Source: Mycocentrospora acerina (taxonomy: Eukaryota; Ascomycota; Dothideomycetes; Pleosporales). Taken from it: a DNA stretch of 64,000 nt. Both the position numbers and the translations under genes were made by a program. This document shows, piece by piece, positions 12,487 to 24,917 of this stretch. The first letter of the stretch is position 1, and each line of letters begins with the position of its first letter. The notes beneath the pieces were generated by a model, which saw nothing but the letters and a program-made list of their open reading frames with translations, made no database searches and was not told the origin of the DNA. The stretch spans positions 1,054,001 to 1,118,000 of the forward strand of contig JAKUHH010000040.1 of NCBI GenBank assembly GCA_022701365.1, in the 5' to 3' direction.

Positions 12487-14333
12487 ACGTGTTTTACGAG
12501 CGAGCGCTGCGTACAAGCAAGCGCTGCACCCTACTAAACTTGCCTACCTCTCTTATCTTAACGTACAATAGCTTAACGCAGCGCTGCTCTATCAGCTTAA
12601 AATAAAGCAGACATCTAGCTTACTATCTTATCTATTAATTTATACTAAATACAGAGTAATTGCAGTGCTGCTGTTATCTATAGCATGTCTAAACAAACAA
12701 TCTGCTGCTAACACACTAGCAAGCCTGCCTAACGCAATTACTAGCCTAACTTAAAGAAGCTTACTCTGCGTAAAGAGGAGGTAATTATTAGCTATATGCT
12801 TAATCTAGATTAACATAGTTTTATGCCTACATACGCTGCTGTATGTAATATAGCTAATAAGCTGCTAGCTGCGCACAGTGCAGGTTAAGTTAGTATCTAC
12901 TAGCTGCGCAACTTTATTAAGCGTACAGACAGTCTTACTATGCGTTTTAATTAAGTGTAAAATAGGCAAAAAGCTCTATATAAAGATCCTGTGTTAATTA
13001 AGAGCTATTTTAAGCTTATAGAGGAGATAAAGGCTAAGTACAGCATCTATAATAAAAATATCTATAACTTTAATAAAGCAGGCTTTATAATAGGCAAGAT
13101 TACAACTTAGCTTATTATAACAGAGTTAGAGAGGAAAGGCAGGCTAAAGGCTATCTAGCTAGGCAATTATAAGTAGGTAACATTAATTGCTGCAATTAAC
13201 GCAGCTAGCTAGTCTATCTTACTGTTTCTTATCTTTACTAGCTAGTATTACCTATCTGCCTAGTATAAGGAGGCAGAGATCTTACACAACTAGGTAATTG
13301 CAGTTAGTAATAACAGCTAGATAAATAATAAGCTAAGAGTTAAGTAGCTAAAGCACTTTAACGCTTATATAGAGACTTATATTATTAGTATATGTTGCCT
13401 GCTTATTCTTAATAGCTACAAGAGCTACTACTTACTTAAGTTTTAAGAGCTTTATAAGGAGAACAATATCTATATACTCTGCATGCTACCTTACTTATCT
13501 TACCTGCTGTAGCCTCTTAATGTTAGCTGCTTCTTGCTATTAAACTATGCGTACAGTTGTAAGGTTAAAAGCCTAATCTGCTACTATATTAACTATATTA
13601 TAAAACTTAAGTTTCTGCTAGTATATAAGGCAGCCTTTATACAATTATTTACACTAGCTAATATCTACTTAGCCTTTTAAAGGGCAGGCCTTATGCCTCT
13701 TTAACTAAACACTGTTCTGTTAAAGCTTAACATGCAGCTCTGTACACCTATAATAGCTGCCTTGCTAGAGGCCTAGTAGGCTTATACACTAAGCAACATA
13801 CATAAGCTTAAGGCTTAATTAACACTTATATATAATTGTGTTTAGCAGCATAAGAGCTTATTACTAGTCTTAATTATTAAGGCAATTAAATAGCTAAAGA
13901 AGGGGGCTAAGGTAATAATGCTTTCTGCTAAGCTAATGTATAATTAGATTACTAGCCTTATAAGGCAAATAAGGCAGCATTAGCATGTAAATAGCGTAAA
14001 AAAAAGCGTATACAGCAGCAAGAAGTGTTAATAAAAAGAGCTAGAGAAGATATACTTGCTAAGCATAAGGCTAATTAGCAGATCTCTTGTAAAGAGCATT
14101 AAGGAGGAGAGCAATTAGGCATAAGCTGCTAGGCTCTAGCGCGCTGCACAAGGTGTAGGGAGACTAGCTATAACTTATGTACATGCAAAAAGGATACCTA
14201 GGGTACTGCTAAATCTACTCTGTAATTATCTATTTATTATATTACTACATTATTAAGTTGCAGGGCTTTAAGGTAGGCAAGTTTAGTAAGGTGCAGCACT
14301 TGCTTGTACGCAGCGCTTGCTTATAAAACACGT
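12487..14333 (+). mobile_element. Fot1/pogo DNA transposon, copy F1 (complete ends, dead transposase)
   Basis: Complete 1,847-bp element: the left end begins ACGTGTTTTACGAGCG, the right end mirrors it, and TA lies outside both (12,485-12,486 and 14,334-14,335). The plus-strand relic shows the pogo/Fot1 order. It has a CENP-B-like DNA-binding part (near 12,850-12,920, N-x-x-R/K-F-x-x-R context), then IYNFNKAGF (13,059-13,086), the first catalytic block, whose family form is N-x-D-E-x-G-F, so the catalytic Asp reads Asn. Near 13,470-13,530 is a block fitting the family's H-L-L-Q-P-L-D motif, again with Asp-to-Asn and Gln-to-stop. A basic C-terminal tail follows to about 14,110. It cannot encode an active transposase. 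A second copy lies at 51,058-52,737. Confidence 0.9.
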
Positions 14334-15001
14334 TACCTATACTATTAATATTATTTACTTAGATCTTTAAGTTGTCTAGTAGGGTGTATTGTTATTATAA
14401 GTAAATAAGGCTACTAAATTTGTAGTGTATAAACTTGCTCAGATTATAGGTTGTTTAAATGTATATAACATAACTAAAGATAGTGTTCTATGCAGCAAGA
14501 CTGTTATACACCCTTTTTTTAAGTTTAATTAACTACACGATATAGGAACATTAGAAAATTAGCTTTAACTTATTATAATTATATTAAGAGAATAGTTCTT
14601 TTTAGCTAACCCTTAAATTGCTTTAGTAGCACAGAGTAAAAAATCCCAGCGCAACGCTATAAAATCTCTGAACCTTCTACTAGCAAAATAATTAAGCTAG
14701 CAGCTATGCATTTAAATTTATCTTCCTTACTTTTCTTACTTTTTATTTTGTTAGCTAGCTAAAGGAGACTGTACATATCTTTATGCTCTCTAGAAGCTTC
14801 TACTAGTTTAAAGTTAAATATTAGCTTTATTTTTAATATTTTACACCTCTCTAGTATAGGGCAGAGCTTTGCAACTATAACTAAGGAACAGCGCAGTAGT
14901 CTGCTAAAGGGCTAGCCTAAATAATACTAGCGCGTAATATTAATAATTTTATCAATTTCTGTGCACAGCATGAAGTTTTGTTTGTATCTAGGTCTAATAA
15001 T
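14334..15001. other. AT-rich spacer
   Basis: Nothing recognised. The last five bases (14,997-15,001, ATAAT) are the left target duplication of Gypsy element A. Confidence 0.5.
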
Positions 15002-15288
15002 TGTAACGACGCAGGTTATAAGAGAGTGATCCGAATGGGGTCCGAGGTATCCACTACTAGGCATATGGGAGTGCTGGGACTAGAGGGTAAACCAAAGATA
15101 CTATTCTCTACACCTATAGGTCTTGTACAAAAGGATACAGAAAAACTACTTGTTTAAACTACATAGGCTGCCACCTTATATACCCCTTCCTAGGATTGCT
15201 ATCTAGGGCGAGTATGAAACAGGTAGCTATTAGATAGGTATTAGTTAACTCAGGGGTAATAATAGGATGTGACGTTGTGAACGTTACA
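15002..15288 (-). repeat. 3' LTR of element A (LTR1)
   Basis: 287 bp. The plus strand starts TGTAACGACGCAGG and ends AACGTTACA. The outer 100 bp (15,002-15,100) still holds unmutated TGG, TCC-G and CCG-A contexts, while the inner part is mutated. Confidence 0.92.
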
Positions 15289-15300
15289 CTACCCCCCCTC
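15289..15300 (-). promoter_or_regulatory. Polypurine tract of element A
   Basis: On the minus strand the bases just before the 3' LTR read AGAGGGGGGTAG. An A/G run here is the usual primer for plus-strand DNA synthesis in LTR retrotransposons, and it supports the minus-strand orientation. Element B has a comparable purine run just before its 3' LTR (50,755-50,767). Confidence 0.7.
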
Positions 15301-15653
15301 TGTGTAGGCAGGAAGCCCCTTCCTGCAAGTATTAAAGGGGGTAGTGTTTAGACTGTGTCTAGAACTGAAATTATGTTTTATTCTTTCTTATATCTAAAGT
15401 TAGAACTATTGTCCTGCTCCCTTTACGCGTTGTGCATTGCCTAAGGCTACCTAAAGTGTAGCCTTTTAGCCCCTAATACTAGTATTGTACTGTTGCGCAA
15501 GGTAATGTAACAATGTTTTTGTCTTTTACCTTTAAAGAAAATTTTCTTTGTTATTGCCCTAGCAATTGTCTCTTTTACCTTAAAATTAGTTCCTATATAT
15601 TAAGGCTTCTCCCCTAAAATCTTAATCTCCTTAGCAGTTAGGCTCTATGTTTT

Positions 15654-16051
15654 TTGTACGTACTCTTGTTAAGCCTTTTTAGTAGTGTTTTGCTAACAAG
15701 TGTAGCTAAAACTACAACTACAACTGCAACTACAACCACAACAGCACCAGCAGCAGCAGCAACAGCAACACCAGTACCAGCAGCACTAGCAGCACCAGCA
15801 CCTGCACCAGCACTACTAACAACAACACTAACAACAACACCAACACTACTAACAACACCCACTACTAAGCCTGTGCCCACGCCTATTAGTGCCCTCCTAG
15901 CCGCTTTCTAGGTAATGTGCCTTTAGGCAATACGTTTGTTTGCGCAAGGAAAGCCTATAGAGTTTAACTTCTCCTTAGAGAAGTTAAAGAAGTACGTGTA
16001 TTGCACTTCTAAGAAGGAGAAGTGTTGCACAGTAAGTATCTAGAACCCCCC

Positions 16052-16082
<31 letters not shown>

Positions 16083-16763
16083 TTTTTACCTTCTGCAGGG
16101 GTTGTGCTAATTGTTAGGTAGGTTCCTGTGTACGCTAAGTTAGAGTAGAGGTTGTTTTAGTTAGCAGTAGGGAGTTAGAAGGCTGCAGTAGGCAACAAGA
16201 TAGCAGAGGCTACTATTTTAGCTTATTTAGGTGTTGTAGTTTAGCACGCTAAAATTTTAGTCAACTGCGTGCAGGTAACGTTAGCGCAGGGTAGGGTTCT
16301 AGCAGGGGAGGTAGCAGAGGCGTCTTACTGTCTGATGGCTTTTAAACTCCTAGCAATTTAAAATAGGGTTGTTAATCTAGTAGGGATCTTAGACTGCATA
16401 GAGGCTTGTCTAGGAGTTCTAGAGTCTTCTCTTAGTAGGACTGCTAAGGGTGCGGCTAGGGGGGATAGTTCCAGAGGGGTCCTAGGTAAGGAGGAGGAGG
16501 TAGAGGAGGGTAGAGGAGGGCGGGGTTGTAGAAGGCGTAGGAGGGGTGGTAGTTCAGGGGTGAAGGGTAGCTAGGTGAGGAAGCCTACAGCAAAGGCAGC
16601 AGCAGCAGCAAAGAAGAAGAAGAAGGAGAAGGAGGTAGAGGAGGAGGATGAGTTAGAGGACTTGTTTCTAGAGGAGGAGGCAGAGGAGGCAGAGATTGTA
16701 GAGGAGGAGATCGTAGAGGATAAGGGAATAGAAGGTGCTGTAGCAGGCCCTTCTAGAACCTGA
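15654..16763 (+). pseudogene. Antisense ORF of Gypsy family 1 (370 codons, decayed)
   Basis: This frame is antisense to gag-pol, between the integrase/chromodomain and the 3' LTR. From ATG at 15,654 to the stop after 16,763 one single frame runs without a shift. It is interrupted only by TAG codons and one TAA, the stops expected from Trp and Gln codons. In order: a hydrophobic start, a Thr/Ala/Pro-rich low-complexity segment, a basic patch with YCTSKKEKCC (near 15,995-16,030), a proline run encoded by a poly-C tract, a mixed 90-codon region, and a tail that is first Arg-rich and then Lys/Glu-rich (16,560-16,740). Element B keeps the same start segment on its minus strand. No function is known to me; a small Cys motif followed by charged coil suggests nucleic-acid binding, but that is inference. 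Confidence 0.6.
16046..16082 (+). repeat. Poly-C tract
   Basis: 37 bases of C with one T at 16,052; 30 uninterrupted C from 16,053. Element B lacks it at the corresponding place, so it expanded in A. Its length keeps the antisense frame open, but homopolymer length is prone to assembly error. Confidence 0.95.
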
Positions 16764-16989
16764 TCTAAAAGGTCTCCTCCTCCTTGTATAATATGTAATT
16801 ATAAATAGGAATTGTAATCCCCTACTTAATTGTCCTCTAAGTGTAATATGTCCTCTACGCCCTCTTCCTAGGCTTATATCTAGCTATTAAGTCCTTATAG
16901 TAGGCTAGCCTTGTTTAGATACTTCTTATAGAAAGCCCTTAATTTATAAGAGGATCCTATAAAATTTAAGGCTTTGTACTAAATAAGGT

Positions 16990-19900
16990 CTAGGTTATAT
17001 CTAACCTAGCTAACTTAATATTTTAGAGTAGATTAGTAGACTTTGCTAGCAAGTATCTCTTCTACTTCCTATTTATCTACGCTATAAATTAGGTTTCTAG
17101 CAGGCTTTAGTGTCTCTTGTCCTAGTAAAGGGTCTTAGGGGTCCTTACACAGGATATTTAGTGCAAAGACATTATGTATATGTAAGCCTAGTAGTAACTT
17201 TAACTAATAAGAGTGCCTAACCTGTTTAAGTACCTTAAAAGGCCCTTCCTATTGCGCAGATAGCTTTTAGCTAAGTCTTAAGTTAGTTAAGTTTTTAGTA
17301 GATAAGTATACTATGTCTCTTACTTGCTAATCTACTAGTTGTTAGTGCCTATTAACTACAGCTTGTATTTAAGCCTAGGCCTTTTCCATATTATCTTTAG
17401 CTTATTGCTAGGCGTTATGCATGCAGGTTGTTAATACAAGGGCGTTACTGTAGTTAATTTTGTTAAATTATTTAGTAGATAGTATAAGACTCTCCTAATT
17501 CTAACTCTGTTTAGGTTTGCTACTAAAGAGGAGCTAATACAGGGCTATTCTAATAGCGCTGTAGAGGAGAGTTATCTAAGCACAGTTAATTAAGAGTAAG
17601 AGGTTACTCTAATTGTTCTAGTAAAAGGATACAAAAGGCTGCAATCTCTAATTAATGTACTTATTTATAATCTCTGTTTAGCTATCTGTCTCTTTATAAT
17701 AAGCAGTAGAGAGCTTAACTTTTACACCTATAATTTAATAGAACTCTAACTAGAAACTAGAAATAAATTAGAGACTACAGTCTAATATAATTATATCTAA
17801 GGTGTATCTAAAATAGTACACCTATTAGATAAACAAGTTTGCTATGCCTTAAGTGTTAATTATCTTGTAATATAGGATAGTAATAGCTTGTTTAGACAGT
17901 CTATTAATAATTACTATAATCTAGTTATACCTAGCCTAATCCTTTAAGAAATCTTTAAAACTAATACACAGATACTGTATTAGTCTTTTAGGGATAGGCA
18001 ACAGGTAGAAGTATCTAAAGAGACAGGACTGTCTTAGATGTCCTCTACAACAAGAGATACAGTTTTGCATATACTATTAACAGCTAGCCTCTATACCTTT
18101 CTAATAGTACTATTAGGCTAGTAACTAATAAGTCTTCTTAAAGCTAGGGTGCGCTGTAGAGATTTAATTATGTACCTTATAAATAAGCTAAGTATATAGA
18201 AGAGAATCTCTAGACAAGCAGAGTTAATCTTAGTAGAGCAAGAGCCTGTTACTAATCTAATAGTTGTCTAGCAGCTTTGCTTATTATTCTTTAAAGGCTA
18301 ACTAGTTTTTGTAGAGAACTGCGTCTATTAGTTCTAGGGAGTTAAAAGCTATTAGGGTTGTGTTAAGGTATAAGGCGTTAATAGACAATATCTGTTAAAT
18401 TTAAGCCTAAAGGTAGGTCTAGGCTAGATTAGTATTAATCTAGACATAAAGACAGTAGTGTCTAAGTAAGACTCTTAATTAATTATCTTCTTAGGCTAAC
18501 TTTAACTAGCTTAGGTCCTGTTCTTGTTAGCTAAAGATATTAGCCTTCTTATTATTCTTGCCTAGTGTGTACTTAATTTAGAAGTTAAAAAAGGCTAGAG
18601 CTTTAGACTATTATGCTTGTCTAGCATTAAGTACCTTAGTAGTTATAAAATATTTTAAGGTGCAGTAGTCTAAAAGGACTAGGACTTAGGTCTAAACAGA
18701 GGTTAGTTTAGCTTTCTACTTTAAGAAGGCTTAGAGAATAGCAAAAAGTTCCTTGTTATATATTTCTTAATTAAGCTTAGCTCTAGATAAGACCTTACTA
18801 TAAAAGGCTACAAGGTACTATTTCTTATTAGGGTGTTTTTGTAACAAAACCCTAGCAACTACACTGTCTAATGCGTTAGTCTTAATTTAGGTGTTATAAT
18901 TAGGCTTAAAATAGCACAAGGTAGGTATAGCTAAGAGGGCAGTCTTAAGGCAATAGAAGGCCTCCTTACACTCTAGGGTCTATATAAATAGTATTATAAG
19001 GCTCTGCAATGCAATAAGGAGTTTTGCAACCTAAAAAAACTAGCAATAAATTAATAGTAAAAACCTATAAAGCTTAGGAAGGACTTTACACCTGTAACAG
19101 TAGTAAGTTATTCCTAGTTCTTTAAAGCTTCTACCTTTTCTAGGTTAACCTTAATACTTTTATTTGTTAACACATATCTAAGGTACTTTATATAGGTAAC
19201 GTAAAACTTGCTCTTCTTAATATCTACTTAAAGACTAGTAGCATGCAGTCTTTCTAGTACCTGCTTTACATGCTGTTTATAAGTAATAGGGTCTTCTAAA
19301 TAGATTAAGATATTGTCTAGGTAGGTAATACAGAAATTATCTAGGAATTTAATTAATATGTTATTTATATACTATTAGTAGGTCACAAGGCTGTTGCAGA
19401 GGCTAAAGGGTAGTAACTTACATTTATATGTCCTGTAACAGGTTTAGAAGGTAGTATACTCTTTAGAGTCTAGGTCTATATAGATGCAGTTAAATGCAGA
19501 ACAAATGTTAAACTTAGTAAAGATCTTAGCCTTTAAAAGGCAGGCTAAGAGCTTATCTATATAAGGAATTAGATAGATATCTTTATAAGTAAGATTATTT
19601 AATTTGCAGTAGTCTACACAGATCTAAAGGTCTCTGTTTGCCTTTTACACATATAAGATAAAGGAGGCTAAAGGGCTCTAACTATAATTAATTAAACCTC
19701 TTTTAAAGTTTTCTTAAATATAACATTTAGTAGCTTCTAGCTCTTCTATATTTTATTTATACAGAGAGCTGTAACTATTTAGCAAGGGTTCTGTTAGTAT
19801 AATTTTATAGTTATATAGTTAGAAATCTAGGAGAACCTCTATAGCAGTCTTGCTAAAGACATCTTAGAAAGAATAGTAACAGAGTAGTAATTAGTCCTGT

Positions 19901-21978
19901 ATTAAGGCTGCGTTATTAGGGTTGTCTTCTAGCCTCTTCTTATCTAAAATTTAGTTAATTTTGTAAAGGCTAGTAGTAAAGAATTTTTTTTTTAGTGTTT
20001 TATATTAAAGTAGAAAGCGTTAGCAGAAATAAGAGTAATATAAAAGGCAGGTTTAGTAAGGATAAGTTCTAGTAGGGGTTAGATAGGTTTTAGCGTTAGG
20101 TCTTGTGCAATAAGGGGCAAGAACTTCTAACTCTTTAGGAGTTAAAGCATCCCTTAAATCTTATAAATAGCTGTAGTTATACTGTACCTCTCTTAATAGT
20201 CCTCCTGTTCTTATAGCTTATCTTATTATGTAATATCTAAAGTAACAGTTTTAGCAGGAACTGTTTAGTTAAGGGTTATTAGGAGCAGCAGAGCAGGATT
20301 ATATACAGCAGGATAGCAGCTTAGCTAGATAATCTAAGAGTAATCTGTATCTAACTGTAGCTTAAAACGCTTTATCTATTTAATTCTAATAATGCAGTCT
20401 TACAAGCTAAGGTCTACTATTATAAAGGGGCAGTTGTAGATCTTTCTTCTATTAATAATTAGGTGTAATTAGTTATACTAATTTACTAAGGAAGAGATTT
20501 AGTCTTAAAAACTCTTAACTTTAACCTAAAATAGTAGCTTTTAGATTAGAGTCTAAAGAGCTAATAAAATAGAAGAAGCAATTTTTAAATTTAAAAAAAG
20601 ATAACCTTAAGCGCTAGTGTTAATTAAAGAGTGCAATTAGACCCTAAGGCCTTTAGCGCAAAGAATAGAAAGAGAAAGGAAATATAGTCCCCTAAACAGG
20701 TTTAAGAGACTAAGATTTAAAAAGTTATAACAGTTTAGGCCTAAGAAGGAAGGTCCTCTTAGGCGTCTCTATTTCTTGTTTAATCCTTATCTTTATCTCC
20801 TCCTAAATCCTTTAAGTCCTTGCCTAGTTCTTTAAACTTAATCTTCTGTACTTAAGGTAAGGGGCACTTACTTAAAAAGTATCCTAGCTTACTACAGTTA
20901 TAGCAGTTGCCTAAAGTTAGGTCCCTTGCAGGGCTTAGAGTCTTAGATATAGGCTAAAGAGTAAGTAAAAGTTAGGGTTAAGTTTAGATATAGAGGTCTG
21001 CTTATTAGTATAAGTTATAGTTTGTTCTTAGTAGGGACCTCTAAATTAGACTAAAATAAAATTAACCTAGTTTATGTATTGTACAGATTATGCTCCTTAT
21101 AGTTAAGACTAAGGGATAGTTCCTTTGTTCTATATTAAACACTATTAGGTGTTTAACTATAAGCTTAAAGGAGTTATTCTATTATTACTTAACCTAAGGC
21201 TAGGCATCTGTAAGGTTAGTATAATCTTTGTCTATAAGTAGTAAAACTATTCTAATCTAAGTACTTGTCCTCTAATAGCAGCACTAAGGAACTATGCTTT
21301 AAAAGTAAAGAAGGTTTCTGTCTTATCTATATAGAGTATATTAAAAGCAGCTTAGCTCTTAGCTCTCTTATTTCTTGTAATAAAATAAGACTTAAGTAAG
21401 TTAATTATATCTTCTGCAATCTTAAAACAGTTAGACAGAGTATTAGATAGGTATTAGGGCTCTAGGTACTCTTTAGCTAGGCTAGAAGTATGTCCCTAGA
21501 CTAACGCTATGCAGGCGCGCTTACTCTAATAGTAGTCTGCATTAATCTCTAATTAGTCCTAGATTAAGACTTGCTATTAGCAAAAGGTTAGGTTATAACT
21601 ATTATTAAGGACATTAATAGTAGGTGTTCTTTTAGATAGTTTTGTGTGTATAGTATTATCTATTAAAATCTTAGACTAGAACCTTAGAGGTTAAGGTTAT
21701 TCTAAAAGAGTTAGTAGTAATTTAGTGCTAAGTAGTGGATAGTCTAGGGCAATTATAGCTTACTGTAGTTCCTAGATTTCTGCACAAAGCTAGGCTACTA
21801 GCTAAGTTAAGTCCTCTTTTCTTTAGTCTAAATCTAGTATAAGTTCTGCACTAGTTCTTACTAAATTAGGAGATAAGGTAAGATTAGACGCCTCTGCTGT
21901 TACCCTTAAGGTTAAGCCTTAAGTATATACTAATCTTTAAGTTAGTTCCTTTAAACCTAGAGTAATAGTAGCAGACAT
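16990..21978 (-). pseudogene. gag-pol relic of element A
   Basis: The minus-strand gag starts at ATG 21,978. A CCHC zinc knuckle, NCYNCSKLGYFLSKC, lies at about 20,865-20,915 (the His reads Tyr, a C-to-T change). The reverse transcriptase has ITYLDNILIYL at about 19,300-19,345; the catalytic Y-x-D-D is now Y-x-D-N. An RNase H block with TNALDS in place of the family's T-D-A-S-D lies near 18,870. Integrase with its zinc-binding and catalytic parts occupies about 18,100-17,400. Near 16,990-17,070 is a chromodomain whose aromatic positions are partly TAG. Catalytic Asp-to-Asn changes plus dozens of stops rule out function. Order and chromodomain place it in the fungal chromovirus lineage. Confidence 0.88.
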
Positions 21979-22268
21979 TAGAGTTAAGTCTAATTCTGCT
22001 AGGTTCTTAGTAGTCTCTAAGTTTCTACCTTAGCACAATCCTTTGGAGCTATTCTAAAGTAATCTTAACGCAGTAGTCTAGGAAGTTCTAAACCTAAAGG
22101 CTTTAGTTATTAAGAGATTGTAAGAGTCCTAGCTGTAACAAAATGCTAGATATAACAGTATAGTCTAAATTAGTTCTAAATTAAGTAGGGCTTAGACATA
22201 ATCTAAACAAAATAAGTAGCAATATTATTTAGAGGCTATTACTAGCTAGGATAAGTTTTTCTATATAA

Positions 22269-22555
22269 TGTAACAACGCAGGTTATAAGAGAGTAATCTA
22301 AATAAGGTCTAAGGTGTCTACTACTAGGCATATAGGAGTGCTAGGACTAGAGGGTAAACTAAAGATACTATTCTCTACACCTATAAGTCTTGTACAAAAG
22401 GATACAGAAAAACTACTTGTTTAAACTACATAGGCTGCTACCTTATATACCCCTTCCTAGGATTGCCATCTGGGGCGAGTACGAAACAGGTAGCTATCGG
22501 ATAGGTATCGGTTGACTCAGGGGTAATGATAGGATGTGACGTTGTGAACGTTACA
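22269..22555 (-). repeat. 5' LTR of element A (LTR1)
   Basis: 287 bp, ends matching the partner LTR. Its outer half (about 22,455-22,555) is nearly free of RIP-type changes, while its inner half is mutated. Confidence 0.92.
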
Positions 22556-22599
22556 ATAATCCTGTTAACAGCTGTCTAAGACCACAAAGGGGCCTAGTA

Positions 22600-24000
22600 A
22601 GTAGGTGATCTTTTAGGTTTAGGCTATAAGCAGTGCCCTAATTCTCTGTGTAGCTTGTACTCTTAATCTAGCTCCTAGAAAAGGTCTATAATAATTGTTT
22701 TTATCTAGAGCCTAGCAGCATATATCTATCCTAAAATGCAGTTATACTTAGCAGTAATTACTAACATAGCAGAAAGTTTATCTTCTAAGCAGGTAAGCAA
22801 TCTTAAGGAAAAGTCTTTAACAAATTTAGCCTAAGAATTTACAATGCTATAGTTACTTAGTTAGTAAGATAGACTAGTAAAAAAGTTAATTAGGGGTAGA
22901 TCCTTTGTTATTAACGTTAAAAGGCTTTCTGAAATGGTAAACTTATCTAAGGTAAACTTTTCTTTGCTGTGTAAACACTGCTACTCTAGTAAAACTATAC
23001 TATATATTAGCTTTCTTAGGGACAGCAAAACTTCCTAGCAGGTCTATGCTCTTTCTTTAGTAGGAGGCTACAAGATTGCTGCGTCTTGTGACTAACATGT
23101 TAACATAACATCCTTTACATTAATAATAGCAGCACTAACTAGAGCTACTCTTGTATTAGTAGAATATAAAGTGTAAGGCAAAGAATATGCTAGCAGAGCT
23201 CTTAGGCAGAGAAAACTATCTTTAGCAGATTTAGCGCTAGCAGCAACAACTGTGATTGTAGCATTTTTGTAAACCTTATGCATATGTGCTATTTCTGCAA
23301 GTTTCCTGTATTTATTATCTTAAATAATGCATATTGCATCTACTTATAGATAGCAGAGATTAACTTTACAACAGACAGCTATAGCGTTAACAATACTCTA
23401 GGAAAGAGATTCTATAGGCAGACGCTGCATATAGTCTTTAATAGTTACAGTTGTAGTAACAATCTTCTGCTAGACACCCTAACAATAACTTAAAGCAACA
23501 TATCTACCAGCTTGTCTATTGCTAATAAGGAGCTTTAGTAGATTGTAAACATCATTATGCTAGAGAGCACTAATGTTAATAACGCGCATAGGGAGAAGAG
23601 GCATTTAATAAACGCATTTAGGGTGCGTTGTTGCGCAGGCAACAACCTACTTTCCTATTACACGCTATGCAAAGTTGCTTTGTGCATAGAGTGTAAAAAC
23701 AGAGGCGTTATAATTATTATTTGCTAATACTGCGCATGCAATTATTTAGGAAAGTTCCTCTTTTTTAAGAATGCACACAACCTACTTAAGCGAAGGCTTA
23801 CATTAAACACTATTATCTTGTTAGAACTAAATTGTAATCTAAGCGCAGGAGCTTTCTAATTAGGGGACATTAGTAATTGCAACTCTAGTCTAGAAATACT
23901 ATTGCTATAAGCTTTTCTTTTAGGCAACCTATCCTAGCTGTTTGCATATTTCTTAACAACATAAAGCTTAAGACGTAGCAAGTTTCTAGTTTTGTCTAGT
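22600..24000 (-). pseudogene. HET-domain (heterokaryon incompatibility type) gene, RIP-decayed
   Basis: HET-domain proteins trigger programmed cell death in fungal non-self recognition. The minus-strand relic shows the domain blocks in order. RYVALSYC followed by a stop at the expected Trp and then Gly is at 23,507-23,478. A segment near 23,320 matches the Y-L-W-x-D-A-x-C-I-I-Q pattern. VYKNATITVVAASAKSAKD with a following FLCLR is near 23,270-23,200. Downstream, SAMLVITAKY leads to a segment fitting the A-G-L-W motif near 22,730. A 63-codon stretch stays open (23,283-23,092). Upstream, to about 24,000, the frame looks coding but has no known motif, so the start is unknown. It sits right beside Gypsy element A. 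Confidence 0.78.
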
Positions 24001-24759
24001 TTTCCTTGTAAATATACATTGTAATTATTAGGGCTGTTTAGATAGCAATAATACAAGATTAAGAATGCATAATTAGGATTAGTTAGCAGCTAGCAAAATC
24101 AGCAACTATTAGCAGCAGAATCTTTAAGGCTTTGTAAATCTAGATAGAGGGCATATCTAAATTTTGAAGTTAATTAATTAAGCTGTTGTTTTGTAGAGCA
24201 AATGGAATAACAAGCTTTACAAAGGCCTAAAGCCTTTACACTAGCTGTTTAGTCTATTTAGGTTGTAAGGAAGTATTAAGGTAAACTAGGTTATAGCCTA
24301 AGAGGAGTTCTAAATTATTGCAAAACACAATATAAAATGTTAAGTTTAAAACTTTACAAACTAGAGACATTTAAAATGTCTCTACAGAGAAGTGGTTATT
24401 ACTAGCAAATTTATTAAAGCTAAGGTAATGTAGTAGTTGCTTAGCTAGCTAACTGTGTATACGAGAAAACGTTTGTAGAGTAATTGCTAGGAAGTAGCTA
24501 GGCAATAATTACCTATTTAGCTATTGCAGCTAACATGTTGCCTAAGGTAACAGAACTAAGACAGATGCCACAGTTTAGATGCTTGCTAGGATTCCCTACA
24601 ATCTAACCCTTATAAGCGCACTACATTGCAGAATTTGCCTTGCAAGCGCATATTATTTGCTGTTACTGTAGAAACTTAACTCTTCTGTTTAACAATAGTT
24701 AGGGTAACAGGAATGTTAGTTAATTAGTCTACTGTGTCTGTGCACTTAACGCCTAGGGA
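24001..24759. other. AT-rich spacer upstream of the HET relic
   Basis: No gene recognised; it may include the decayed promoter or N-terminus of the HET gene. Confidence 0.4.
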
Positions 24760-24917
24760 AAAACACTAACTTTGCTATTTTTAGCGCGTCTGACGCCTGC
24801 GGCATTAATATTCTATTAGATAGCATCTTAACACACATTAGACAGTCTCCCCTCTGATTTCTAGAGCACTAGGGCCTAGGGTGACAGAGTGCAGCTAGGT
24901 TGCAACTATGCTGTTAT
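24760..24917 (+). repeat. Left arm of a ~150-bp inverted repeat
   Basis: Begins AAAACACTAACTTTGC and ends near GGTGACAGAGTGCAG. The arm at 25,436-25,587 is its reverse complement with scattered differences. Both arms keep some unmutated TCA/TGA contexts. Confidence 0.75.

Larger units (their letters stand above)
15002..22555 (-). mobile_element. Gypsy (chromovirus) LTR retrotransposon, element A, family 1
   Basis: A 7,554-bp element with 287-bp LTRs at both ends and a perfect 5-bp duplication ATAAT (14,997-15,001 and 22,556-22,560). Genes run on the minus strand: gag, protease, reverse transcriptase, RNase H, integrase and chromodomain. A polypurine tract lies next to the 3' LTR (minus strand, 15,289-15,300). 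The interior is strongly RIP-mutated, but the outer part of each LTR is nearly clean. Element B (43,248-51,057) is the same family. A long antisense frame lies between the chromodomain and the 3' LTR. Confidence 0.93.

Noticed and set aside
15638..15880. 80-codon minus-strand Val/Ala/Gly-rich frame resembling a membrane protein
   Set aside because: It is the mirror of a Thr/Ala/Pro-coding microsatellite; the plus-strand frame is the longer and conserved one.
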